64,000 nt of DNA from Gorsachius magnificus (Eukaryota; Chordata; Aves; Pelecaniformes; Ardeidae). Shown in pieces: positions 26,256 to 39,500 of the stretch; position 1 is the first letter of the stretch; each line of letters starts with the position of its first letter. Under the pieces are notes generated by a model. That model had not been told where the DNA came from and ran no database searches. It saw nothing but the letters and a program-made list of their open reading frames with translations. Location: positions 99,815,311-99,879,310 of the forward strand of contig CM067082.1 of NCBI GenBank assembly GCA_034008185.1, written 5' to 3'. The translations under genes were made by a program, and so were the position numbers.

Positions 26256-28994
26256 GGATCTTAATAGAAGTGAATTTGTCTAATTACCTTTCAAGGTCAA
26301 AAACTATGTCCCACCATGAAAGCAGGGAAAACACATGAAAATTAGTTAAGAAGTTTTCAGTGTTTACAGTTGCATTGTCTACATTATCTAAAAACAAAGG
26401 TCACATAGTTTACTGAAACACCTGCATGCCACCCAAAGAAAAACACACACACAGCTGGCTCATCAGGGGCTGAGATACAGTATAGGAATAGTGAGCCTGA
26501 AAATAAAATTACCAATTTAAGATGATACTGGAAATTATCATATCTCTGTAATAGTACGCATGCATTACAGTAGCATGCTACACACACGCAGATTACATTA
26601 GATACAAACCGATGTATATAATATATCAACCTGGAAGAAACCATTGGAAGGAAATTCTCATACAGGAAGTACTGCCTGGTATCAACTGTTCTGCTGAGAT
26701 GTAATATTTAGCAAATAACCCTAAAAATTAAATACATTTGGTTCAGCAAATTGTTTTGAATCTTTAGATAACAAATGTACTCACAATTGACGTTCCTGCC
26801 TATCCAAGGACAGATGCTTACTTAAAATTGCTTCAAGTAAAGGGGATTATAGCATGTAAAAGATTAAAGATCATACTCTTATGTTCCTTCATCCATGTGC
26901 ATTGTTTTGGCCATTGCAATCCTGACTACGCCTTTACAGAATTTGCATTACATATCTGCTTATGGTATTACTTCATGGACAATCTTTCATGAGGAAATTA
27001 GTTTGGGCATTAGTAATAAAATCATGTGGTAACTGTTGTTTTGCTGAATTCCACAACTCCAAATTAATCAAAGCAGCTCTGTTTCTTACAGTAGAAACAG
27101 CTCCTGATGTCAAAGAACTCAGGAGACCATTAATATTAAGTCCAGAATTTTTAAACTTTGTTTATATTTTGCTGTGGCTCCATGCACTGTGTAAGATATT
27201 TTAAATTTAAAAGCAGAGTATTTATCATGTGATGATAACAAAAAAGACTATGAAGGTGTTGGCTTGTGCGAGTTTTTGCTGTTCATCTATATTCTGTAAA
27301 TCTATTTTTTGAACCAAAAAGCTCATGATTGGTCATAAAAACTCTATTACTGTGCCTCTGTTACTGAAAACATCTCAGTTTTTTCTGAAGAGGACATCCA
27401 TTCAAATGCTGTTTAAATTTTGGAAAAGCAGCTGAATGTCCATTTAAGGATTTTATTGCTTCTTTTCCTTGCCAAAAGCTGGTATCATGATGTGCTTCAA
27501 CTCTATTCCTAGTATCACCACTTCAATGGAAAGGAGAAGAAATAGCCAGCCAACTCAAAATCGTATTAGAGTGCCGATTCCTGGAAGGCTTGAGAACTTT
27601 ATTAAGTAGCTCGCAAGTACAGCAGGCTGTGGGAGTTTTAGCCTGTTAGCCACTTACCAGGGAAACAAGCAATTAGGTATTGTAAAATTATAAAATGGAA
27701 TTAAATGAGTAAGACTTCTTTGAAAAAAAAGAGAGGCCAAAAAGAGCATTAAATTATTTTATAGAGTAAACTCTGAAATGAATAGGAATTTTCCTGATTT
27801 TCACTGGATTTGGCAAGCAGGAGGTGAGCTCTCAGGAGCCCTGTAGAGATAGAAAGAGTGGGAAATAAGTACAGCATAAAGTAGGCCAGATAGCCAAAGT
27901 ATAACTATGAACAGTTCAGTTAATCCACACAATAGGTCATCACAGTGCAACCTCTCTAGAATGCTCCCATAAACTGTGGAGTTACTGACTCTGCATGTTC
28001 ATTAGGGTGTATATGCACAACTTTAAAATAAAGACTCAGTTAAATAGATTTTGTCCTTAATTGCGATTCAGTCTGTAGCTGGAAGACTGAGCATGGCGTA
28101 TTCATGGTATTTTTGAAATGGCAGAATGGTTTTTGCTCCATTAAACAATTTGACATATTTTCCACAAGCCCAAGCACTCCTTATATAGCATAGTACCATA
28201 AATATCTGACAAAAAAAAAAAAAATCATTGCAGAGGAGAAAACCATACAAAATAACTTCAAGATGGTGGTGGAAAGGAAAATAGGTCTCAATTGTTAAGA
28301 GCCTTGCAGCACGCTAAAGGATTTTTAAACCAGGAAAAAAAAATCCTCTATGTCATTCAACTGTGTTATAGACTTTTGACTTTTCTTTGATGAGGAGGAA
28401 CACTTGAAAGCCTCCTTGTTATATCTCTTTTTTAATAAAATGAAATACTTTTCTCCGTCATGTTCTTGTAGGGCTATGACTCTCTAATCCCTTCTTTGTT
28501 TCCCTGTGCCCCTTCCAGAATATTTCTTGACACTTCCATCTTTAGTATCAGCATAAATTAAAAAGATTCAGGGTGCAGTAATTACAGTTTCAAGTACTCT
28601 CCAGGAGAAGCATCAAAGAGTTTGCTGAAAAAAGCAATGTACTTTTTTCTAAAACCCCTGAAGCTCTACTGAATTTTTCATGGTGAAACAGTGTGATTGG
28701 CTTTGCGCCGACCCTCTTTTTTTCAAGCACATTCTTGTTCCATCTAGATATGCAGGTGACCAAGCAAATGTACAAGGATGATTTTTATGTTCCAGACTTT
28801 AAAGTACTTGATATTTTTAAATGCAGCCTGAACAGGGGAATTCTGGGACAATCTCAACAATGTGGCACATTCTCCTCAGCCAAACCAAAGAACTAATTAA
28901 ACTCTCCATTCCTGCTACCCCAGTGTTAAAAATCCAACTGTTTGTTATCAATATCAAGATCTTCAAACACCAGGTGCCTTAAAATGACTGTCTC
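26256..28994. other. AT-rich non-coding stretch, no gene seen
   Basis: There is a short palindromic GCATGC pair near 26.56 kb and A runs near 28.21 kb. No gene or known repeat is visible. Confidence 0.6.
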
Positions 28995-29140
28995 TGTGCA
29001 CAGGGGAGAGCAGTTGTTGACTTCAACAAAGCTTTCAACACAATCTCCCATAGTATCCTAGTAGCCTAACTGAGGTAACCTGTACTGTTTGGATGGACTA
29101 CAGAGTGGGTGGTATGACTGACTGGACCACTGAGCTCAAA
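28995..29140 (+). mobile_element. Old CR1 fragment from the reverse-transcriptase region
   Basis: From 29010 the plus strand reads AVVDFNKAFNTISHSIL, which matches the CR1/non-LTR reverse-transcriptase signature of the VDFSKAFDTVSHSIL type, and then hits a stop. The following bases (TGGACTACAGAGTGGGT and GACTGACTGGACCACTGAGC) also fit CR1 ORF2. The catalytic region proper is absent and the piece is strongly diverged. It is interrupted on the right by CR1 sequence in the opposite orientation. Confidence 0.7.
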
Positions 29141-29195
29141 GAATCATAGAACAGTCTGGGTTGGAAGGGACCTTTAATGGTCATCTACTCCAGTG
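29141..29195 (-). mobile_element. CR1 3'-terminal fragment, reverse orientation
   Basis: GAATCATAGAACAGTCTGGG followed by TTGGAAGGGACCTTTAATGG is the reverse complement of a CR1 3' terminus (its ATTCTATG-type tail and the preceding 3' UTR). Only about 55 bp is recognisable. It sits exactly between two plus-strand CR1 pieces, suggesting a nested insertion that itself decayed, or an inversion at the join. Confidence 0.7.
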
Positions 29196-29199
29196 GAGC

Positions 29200-29632
29200 A
29201 CAACTAAAATGGTTAGAGGCTGGAACATATAGTAGTTGAACAGTGACAAAGAGAATTAGCAGATTTTGTTTAGCCTGGAGAATGCTGAAGGAGAGATCTA
29301 ATTGCAGCCTTCAACTACCTAAAGAAGACAGAAGTATGTGTTTCTCAGAGATGTACCATGAAAGCATTAGTAGTAACAGTCAGAAGTTGCAGGGGAAATT
29401 CTGGTTGGAAATAAGAAAAAAAAATAGTATTAATGAGAGAGGTGTGACACTGGAATAAGTTGCTTAGAGAGGTTGCGGAAACTCCATCCTTGGAGATTTT
29501 TAAACCTCAATTGGACAAGCAACCCTGAGCAAAATACTCTGACTTTGAAGTTATTCCTGCATTCAGTAGGAGTTCAGACTATGTTACCTCCAGAGGTCCC
29601 TTCCAACCCAAATTTTTCGGATTCTAAAATCC
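29200..29632 (+). mobile_element. Old, diverged CR1 3' end
   Basis: Landmarks in order are TTTAGCCTGGAGAATGCTGA, GGAGAGATCTAATTGCAGCC, TTCAACTACCTAAAG, GGAAATTCTGGTTGGAAATA, GAGAGGTTGCGGAAACTCCA, TCCTTGGAGATTTTTAAACC and finally GAGGTCCCTTCCAACCCAAA followed by a decayed tail. These are the CR1 ORF2 C-terminus and 3' UTR in the plus orientation. Divergence and indels are much heavier than in the 8.97-kb and 19.3-kb copies, so this is an older insertion. Confidence 0.85.
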
Positions 29633-32600
29633 TATTGTTATCTTGTGGGGATAATATCTATCATTTCACAGACCCTGTTCCTTCTGGAAGCAGGCCCAAT
29701 GGACTTCTGTATGCTAGGTGAGACTATTCCTTAAACCATAAATGTTACAGTTGTTTACTGTCCCTTTAGTCTTAGAGTCCCTGTCTGATGCTAAAATATA
29801 CAACTGGTGAGTTCAGTGTACCTAAATATATGGTTCGCATGCTGCAAGTGAGAGAACAGATAAGGAAATCAAAGAAACTAGTAAAGTCATGATGCTTAGC
29901 TGAATGCTTAATATGTTGAGGAAGAAGGATCAGCTGAAATGAGTTGCTGGGCAACTCCACTCTCCTTTCATCTGGACAACAGGAAGAAGAAACCTCTGGC
30001 AGAAGAAGAACCTTCCCCTTTCAGTCCTTGCCATTCCTTCTTCTGCCTTTTCCACTTGCAACTTCAGCAATAGTCCAATAGATCTTTCACCCCAGGAGAC
30101 AGAGTGGCAAAATGCTATGAGACAGTCTTTTCTTTCAAGGTAGAAGGGTAAAGATGACAGATTTTCAAAGATTTAGTAGCCCATCATCACTAGTCCCCAT
30201 TTCCATCAGACCAGATAATAAATGGAAATTAAATAAACTCTAATGAAGCCTCCACTTTCTTCCGTCTCAGAGCTGGCTGCCCAAAGGATGTTCAGACATC
30301 TCTGAACAAAGAAAGAGCTATGAGGTCCCAGGTTTGTGGGCTCACTTTCTTCTTTACAAGGGCCATTACACTGATCTGAGCGGTTCATTTGTTTTTCTTA
30401 TATAAAGGAGGTTATCATTACAAAAGGGGGTCACTCATGTCCTAAATTATGTTCTGATCATTTACTCTGATGTCAACTTAATGCTTTCAAAAGAGGTTAA
30501 GACTTAAATTTTTTTTTTTTCCTTCCATAAATGTTGTTACTGAGGTAGTCTAGACAAGAAAGTTAATTGTCCAGGAAGGTGGTTAGATTGGCCTAAATAC
30601 ACTGGTTCTTCAAATGTGAAAATAACCTCATGTCCAGGGAATACATTTAAAACTCATTATTTCAATGTCTGTGATAGTTATACTTCCTGGGAAAACTACA
30701 TACAATAGTCCTTTAGAAATAAAATAGCAACGTGATAAACAACACTGTTTGTACAGAAGATGACTGATATGACTGAAGCACAGGCAGTATTCACATTTAT
30801 AGATAATAATGCTAACTACTTCAACAAATATGCAAAAGATCTGATAAGGTCATTTTACAGAGACCAGGTTCTCTTCAAAAACCTCTGCTCATAAATACTC
30901 TTTGGCCTTCTTCTTATTATGAAGATAGCTTTGTTTCCATATCTGAAACTAAAACTATGTTTGGAAAATTCAAGATAGACTGTTTAGTTCAACAATAATT
31001 ATCCTAACAGCTGAAAAACTTCTTGGTTTTTGCAGGAAATAGGTGAATATTTGTTGTGGACGAAAACCTGACACAGAAAATAGCTGTAAACCAACAATGA
31101 AGTACCAAATACTTAAAATTTTAAAGACTATATTAACAGTATTTTGGCTGCAAAGGTATACATATGTTCTTAAGGTAAATTATAAAACCATTGTGACAAT
31201 ATTACACATTTCAAAAATCCAGGGAAATTCATTTTTAATATATGTTTAAAAATAAGGACAAGACTGAACATTCATCCTTTTTTTAGGTAGTTATGTGTCT
31301 GTGACAAACTCTGTCAAGATTAAATTTGGGAATTCAATGGCCCAAAGACTGTGTCCTGTACCACTTAAGATACTTTCAGCTCCAGCTGGCTCTCTAGAAA
31401 CATGTGAGTCTGCTATGAGTCCTATGCCCTATTTGTCAGCCCCATCCATCTAGACCAGAAACCCTGCTGCACTTGGTGCTATGGTGCAACAGACTGCTGT
31501 TTAAGCACTCAAACCAGTTCCCAGGTGTGTAGTACAAAATAAAATTTGGGAAAAATATTTGTATTTTTTAGCCTAAAGAAAAAGGTAAAACCAGTCTCTC
31601 TCCCATGAAACTTCATGACCCTGTTCCTATAAAAACTATACATGTAAGTTTGTTTCAACTTCAAAACTATTATGAACATATATAAAATCTTTATGCTACA
31701 GGATTTGTGAAATTGAGAGTTAAGGAAAATTATTTATACTTGTCATCTTTGCATATTCCAGATGTGATACTGAAACTAACCTATTGGTTTCATATGTGAT
31801 TCTAGACAGATTCTTTCATTTGGTTTTTTTGGCCATTGCAATATTGGTCTGGTACTAGGTGTTTCAGGATTACAAAAGAAGGAGGTTCCCACTGCTTTCC
31901 ATGCATCCTTCTCTAAGCTTATAGAATACCTGTAAGGCTTTCAGTCCCTAGTTGCAAGAGTCTTTCATCAGTATTAATGTTGTGTTATTCAGATGGAGTG
32001 CTTCAGAGAGAAGTGGAATAAAGAGAAAACCACATGGGATTGAGGTTCACTGCTGCCACTAGGTTTTGCCAGTGATTGCACAATTTAGGCTCTCTACAAC
32101 CACTAGAAATGGTTCTGTTTTCAAATCCAGACTTGCATTAAGAATTTGTTCTTGTGTGTCAGTTTTATACCCACTATTAAGCTAGCTTGGAAAAGCATAT
32201 TTGTTGTGTTACTCCAGACTTAACTGGGAATGGCAATTGTCCAATATGAGTTGTAACAGGAATTTTTACACACAGTTTGGTTGTTTGAATAAAATGTAAT
32301 CTGAAGCCAGAGGAGTTCTGCACTGAGTTTTGCTAAACTAATTCAGTTTTGCTGAGTTATGGGCTTTCCTCTTTGATTTATTTTAAATTCCATTTAATAA
32401 TCGCAATTCTGAAATCTCGTTAAAAAATAAAAATGTGCTACAAGACCTGTTGCATTTAATTTCTGAAGGAGGAAATAATCTTCTTCACTACCCTCCTCTT
32501 TTGGGGCTTGAATACTTCCCAAGTTACTTAGAAAATATTTAGGAAAACAGTACATGTATGAACAAAATCTTTATGAATGAGCTTTTTTTTGTATGCCAAA

Positions 32601-35600
32601 GGGGGTTAATAGAGGCTTCTAGCTGCCACCTGATTTGTCCCTCCCTCAGAGCTGTTATGTGCCTGCTGCCTAAACATCCCTCACAACCATCCAGTCTCAT
32701 CCTCTCCATTTTCTCTACTTTTCTTCCAATATTTTCACCTAAAAGAAGTAGGACATCCTTACCATGATCATACTTGAGAGGAAGCATGGAGGACTCCAAA
32801 TCAGGCCTGCAGGCTGGCTGGAATACAGATAGCTGTATGCCTGAAGCCTCACAGAAAGAAAAACTGAATCTGCAGCCTGGAGAGCTCTCCCTGCTGTGCC
32901 AGGGCTTCTCAGCCATCCCAAAGGACAGCAATGTGACATTTCTATCAGCTCTACCCTGTCTGCACATAAGGCATGTTAAAGATGAATCACTAGCCTTAGA
33001 TTCATGCTTTACAGATTTCATTGGTTTGTTTTAGTCATAATCTTAAATATTGCATATTTGAATTTAATAGAACTTGCTCGCAATTCTATTTCATTCCTAA
33101 AGAATTCCTTTAATATAATGTTGGGTTATTATGTTAATAGACTGCTTCCTCACAGCTTGTGCCAATTGTCGAAATAGGACTGGCTGAAGCCCAAGGGGCT
33201 CTCACATGTGATGTGCAGTTGATTGTGCAATTCAGTTTAGCAGTGAGAGACAACAAGGCAAGTGTTAGTGAGAGATAACATATGCTTTGTGAGTGTTGTC
33301 AGAAAGAAGGTGAAGCCCTATGCTTTCAACATGTTCTGTGTGTTATCACACATTAACATAAGCCTTGATATATCTTCCAGTGATTAAAAACCATGTAAAT
33401 AAAAAAGCATCTATTTATTAGTAGATAATTCACTAATGAAAAGCTGAGGAACTGAAACTTCTTCAGTGCTTTCCCTTGAGGTGCAGGAGAAACTGTGAAA
33501 CATTTAGGCTTCGCTTTTTTATATCATGTGCCTATATTGTTTTCTCGTTTATAAGCTTAAAATTTTTATGCTGTTGCATTTATGGCTTTGGAATGAAAAA
33601 AGCACTATGCATTAATACCCAGATGTTAAAAATTCTACTTGCAAGCTACAATACAGAATAAATATTATATTCTACCTAATGAATTTTTAAGTTATTTTAA
33701 AATAGTTTGTATAATAGCAGCTGAATTATTTTTAAGTGAGCTTGGATGAGAAAAAAAACCCAGTCTTTAGCTATGCAAATATTACTCGTTAAGCCTTTTG
33801 TTGCTCAAAAAAAGGAAATTTTGAAAATGAACAACTGTAAATGTCCCTAACTTTCACCTACTTACATGAGCATGTTTCTACTCTGAAGACATAGATTTGA
33901 TAGATGATGAAAAGGCAAGACTTTATTCTAATGTTCATGTATTTATTTATGGCATCCCAGTTAAACATTTGTGTAATCCTCTCCTATATCTAAATTAATG
34001 TATTTTGCATACTTTACACATGTGGAATCAAGATTACCCATAGAAAGCATCTTTTTTCCCCTACCTTTAGACCCCAAGTCTCAGCATGTTCTCACAAAAT
34101 CACTGTCATATTTTTAATATTCTCGGAGAGTAAGGTATGTGAGAGATTATGCAATGAGGATGTGTACAGGGAACCAGCTCCCATTAAATTTGTAGGCCAA
34201 GTTCAGAAGCTTAGCATGAGTTGGTCAACAACAGGAGTTAGTGACAAAGTCCCAAAGACAGATCACAAATACATTCTTTGTAAAATACCACAATCATTGA
34301 AAATATGAAATATAACAGGAAAGAAAAAAACATGGTTGTAAATTCAAGTTATAAGACAAGAGTGTTGGAAAAGTAAGATGAAGAGATATTTGAATGAAAT
34401 TTCTGTCCTGCCATAAATCACATTGTCTAGCCACACCATTCCCATGGCATTCCGGGTTCCTTTTAGACCTGGCTGCAAAAGCAGCTTACCTCACAGACTT
34501 GAGTAAAAATTGCAATTGCCCACATCGGAGAGACATATATTCCACCAAATCCTAACTTAAAGCAAGTTATAATATTTCACCATTTCAAACTACTTTAATC
34601 TAAACTTGTTTGACCAATAAGTTACTGGGAAATTAAGCCTATGATGAACACCCACCACGAGGTATACACATCCAATAGTCTGACAGCTGACTCAGAAAAC
34701 AAAGAGCAAATGTATATTGACCTATTTTCTACTGGCAATATATTAACGATGCCAAACAGCTGTGGTTGTTTATAACACTAGAATATGCAAATTAACTTTC
34801 CTCATGCCTATAAATGTGCTTGATCTTTTACATAATGCCCAGTACCTGCATTTTTAAAACTCCAGACCTGGTGCTCAATGCTAAACTTCACTAACACACA
34901 CTGCAGCCTTGGGTTTCCTGAGTGAGGGAAGGAAGACTGCTTTTTATGCTTTCCAGGGACATGTAAATAAAGCTTTTCTTTTATAAGAACCAACTAAACC
35001 CACTACATTTCTTCCTCAATTTGTATGTTTGGAGATGCAGTCTCTTCTGCACAAAGAAATTTGTTATGAGGAGGAAACACAAGTGACTCAGGTTTCAGAT
35101 GAGCTGCCGCTCCACTGTGCTCAAGCTGCTGTGTTTCTGAGTTATGGCCTAGCACAGCAGTTCTTCTAACTTACAACTCCTTGCCCTGCCTTTTAAGTCT
35201 TGAAATCACAGAGGCATTGAAGAGCATCCCATTTTATTTGGACTCACACTTTTTATGCTGTTGTGAATCTGGTCCTAAGCACTGCATAACAGCTCAGAAG
35301 TATCACAAAAATCAGATCTCACTCACCCCTTTATCATCGTAACTCAATGGGAGCATAGAAAAATCTAGTTGGCATCAGAGCTATAAATCCTGAAAGGCTG
35401 TCTGACATCAGATGGTGTCCTCTTTATGTTGCCATGCAATCAAGCTTGAAAACAAGACCTTTACTTAAAGTTTCTCCCTGGAAACATAAAACTGGTTTAT
35501 GGAATCTGAGTGTTCAAAGTTCCAGAGCTTACAGTTTGGTTATCATATGGGTGGCCTATTCTAAAGGACAGAACAGTTTACAGAAAGAGTACATTTAATC

Positions 35601-36500
35601 ATTCTAACCATTGCTCAAGACCTTAATAGTAATGTATTTTATAACTGTATTTACATGTGTACATAGAACCACAAAATTAGATTGAAACATCGATTCAGTT
35701 TTTTTACATACAGCATTGTATTGGAAATTCTCCTACTTACAGAACATCCAAATATTGAGGGAATTTCGGGGCACCTGGGTTTTTTCTACATTTTAAAAAA
35801 AGTAATCAAAGATCTCCAAAGCAGTCATATATCCCCAAGAATATCTATGCCTCAATTAATTTTTCTTTGTTTAAACACTTGTTTTTAACTGTTGCACCAT
35901 GGCAGACAGATTACAGTGTTACTTATAACACCTAAAATGATGCAGCAATTAGTGCATTTGAAAGAATTAATTTTCTTCCCCCCCAAAATAAAACTCAGAC
36001 TGAGATAGCAAAGTTAGTCCATTGACACAGCAAATTTTCCTTCAATAAACCATGTAGTATATCCCACAACCCCTACTTAAGATTTAAGTTGACAAAATAT
36101 CATCATCTGTCCAAGTTGCACTTAACTGTTTTATTGGAGTCTTTCATAGGTCTGGATCTGCACTGTTTTGTTCACTGTATAACATTTTGACATGCAAGAA
36201 GTGGCTTCAGAATTGTGTATATAATATGATACTACATAAATACATACCTTTTTGACTGGAGCAACTATACAATATGCATACAGTGAAAAGAAAATGAAAG
36301 AGTCTCTAGGAAGTATGAAAGTTTCCAATGAGATTTTATAGCATTCAGATCCCAAGGTTCTTCCAGTTTTATCTGTACTAAAGAGGTTCTTAGAGTAACA
36401 AATTCAAATAAATGTGCTTTAGCATACTATCCTTAGAGCCATACATAATATTACCTTTCACACTTTTAAGAAATCTCACTGTAGTCATTGCTTTTGATCC
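29633..36500. other. AT-rich non-coding stretch, no gene seen
   Basis: No repeat or exon is recognised. A 160-codon open frame runs on the minus strand at 32539-33021. It has no recognisable domain, no coiled coil or signal peptide, and a competing open frame on the opposite strand, so I do not call it a gene. A T run lies near 30.51 kb. Confidence 0.55.
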
Positions 36501-39500
36501 TTTCTCCTTGTTAGTTCCAATAGCACCACTTTTTCTTTCCTTCTTTCTTTTCTTCCCCAAAAGGGAGCTGAAGAACTCTCTGATCTGTAATTGCACAATG
36601 TTCAGGGCAACTGTATTTCTTTTACACAGATAAAGTTTTTACAATGACCTCTGTCACTGTGATATAATGGGATCATCTTCCCAGGTAATAATTTGTGGTG
36701 AATATGATGGGTGAAGATATGGAGAATATCTGTTTCCTTACAAAAGGATATAGGTGCAGAACAACTCCCTACAGAGAGTTTCTAAAAAGAACTATGAAAA
36801 GCAAAATAATGTGCACTACTGAAATTATTTGAAAATAAGAAAGCATATAGAAGGACTGAAAGGCATATTGAAAATGGATGAAGAAATACTGTACAGGAGG
36901 AACAATCTACACCTCTGGTCCTGCTTTTGCAAGTCAGCCTTTTAAATACACTAGTGATTTTAGAAAAGAAGACTAGCCAAAAGGTCTAATAGATTAACTC
37001 CACCATGACCTAAATGATGCAGAAACAGACAACAAAGAAAATAAAACAGATTTATTCTAGGCTATTTCGATGAATGACCTCTGAACAGCTCATGTTATAG
37101 CCTTCTCCTCCTCAGTACCTGGCAAGCAATTTCAATGGAGAAGTACTGTAATAAGATTTTTTTTCTCCCACACACCAATTATTATTAAACAGAAAAAATT
37201 CTGTGGGGCAAAGCACGGGCAAATAAGTCACAATGTACTTATATTTACTCTTAGATGTAGGTGTTTTGGCAATGCATGCATATAACAGCCTACAAAGTCT
37301 ATTGCTGTATAACTAAAAAACCCCCGAAGTTTCTAAAAAGATGAGAAAAGAATTTTTATCATCGCCATCACTGTTTCAGAAATGTATATATATCAGTCCT
37401 TGAAACTCCTCTAAGACTTAAGTAATCAGCAGCTTCATTTTATAGATACCGAAAAAGATAAACAGTGTGACCTTGGCAAAACAGAAGCCCTGTATGTGGC
37501 ACAGCCTGTAAACGGATCTCAAAATCACCTACAGCTTCAGTCTATCATCATCTTAGTCACTGGACCCACATTTTCTCTCCTACTAAACTTACTTCTCTCT
37601 TACCCACAGGCAATTCAAAATATCCACATTAGCATATAGGCAGGATATTAGTCTCTCTCCTAGCACTGAGAAGTTGTGACTATGCATATACAAAGAAGAA
37701 TATTTGCCAGGGGCTCTTTTTCATTGAAGCCACTGCACAGCATAGCTGGTGTCTACACACCTGAAATACCTTACTCTTCAAAATACTTTGGTGGCATCCA
37801 GTCTGCTTGTTGGGAGTGCTAGGTGGCCTGTGCCTATGACTATGGTAATGATTAAACAGTACGGGCAATCATATGCCCTGAACGAGCCCCCTTTAGCTTG
37901 TTGATATTGATACTGCCTGCGACACACATCCAGACAGATGTGCACAGCAGAGCCTGGTGACCACTCACCATTAATATTGTTAGCAATACACCGTGTTTTG
38001 ACAGATAATTGATTCTACTTAGGCCTATAGGGTTGCATAAATACTTCAGCAGATCAAATTGTGTTAGACTTGGTTGACTCAACCTGCCATAAGTGACATT
38101 GCTAAAAAAGCAAAACAAAACAGAAAGATAAAAAGGCAACAAACCAAACATAAACAGCTTTGAAGTGCTTATTAATATCTTAGTCACATAGATTGTAATT
38201 GAGGAAAACTACTTGCTGTCCTTGTGGCAGAGGTTAATTATTAATTCTGTATATATGCAGCTCAGCCACCACAAGGAGTAAGATCACTTGATAATTTCAT
38301 AACAAACTTGGTCCAAAATACCTGAAGAATACATGTGCCTTTTTGACTCCACGTACCCTAGATAATTTAACTGTGCCAACATATACTTATGGTATTTTTT
38401 CCCCATCATGTCAGAAACATTATCTTCAGTCACTACGAACACATTTGGATGTTTTCTAAACAGAACACCAGTAACTCTTTCCCCTAAGCAAGACACCTGT
38501 AGACACCAGTCATGAATAAGATTGTTTGCTTTTATAGAAGTTAATGGAACAGAGCTCAGCCTTTTTCTAGATATTTGCATTTTTCAGATAATATGTTTCC
38601 TGCTAAAAAAAATCTTAAAGGGATTTTTACAAGTGGTATTTTTTGGCTCAGTTAGGTAAACTATGAGTTTATAGGTTCTCATACTTATCATACATGTAAA
38701 GCATTCAGTATCAAATGGTGGCTAATATCAAATAGTTCTGAGTAATATGGGAGAACCTCACTACTGAACAGCAACTGAAAGGAGAAATTTTCCAACAGCT
38801 CCTTTTCTTTCATTTAATACCACATTTCCACTCATTCAATAGATTTAAAAAAATATGCTGGCTCTTAGTTTCAGTGATATCTCAAGACAGTAAGCTCCAT
38901 AAATCTCTTACGTTGGATGATTAGCTCCTTTCCTCAGTTTTAAAATGTATTGCCTTTCAATTTCCATTATTATTTCCTTGTTCTTATGTGATACGTAGTA
39001 AATAGGAGCCACCATTTATCTTGTCAGCATAGTCCATTATTTTGCTTCTCATATACCTTCTACTTGTCTTCTCTCTGAAAATATGATAACTGTTTAGTTC
39101 AATCTCTCTTCCTACAAAGCTATCTCTGTGTCATTTACCATTCTGGCACCTTCCATGAAATCCACTCTACTTCTGCTGGGTCCTTCTTGATTCAGTCTCT
39201 TTTCGTCTTTAATTTACACGATAATATAAGAAATGATTTATGTAAAAGCATTATAAGACTTTAGTTAACACTTAGCTGAAAGGCCTGTATTTATCTTGAA
39301 TCTGGCATTTTGCAAGAACAATCACACCATTCCTTCCTAATTACATTATCTTGTACATTCAACTTATTCAAGATACTTAATATTAACAGATGTAAAAAAC
39401 TCATGGTACTGTATTAAATCAGTGCCCATCAGCAAGTTAATATCCCATGCAGCATCAATCCCTCACCAGCAAACTAAAAGCAAAATGAACAGCTTCATTT

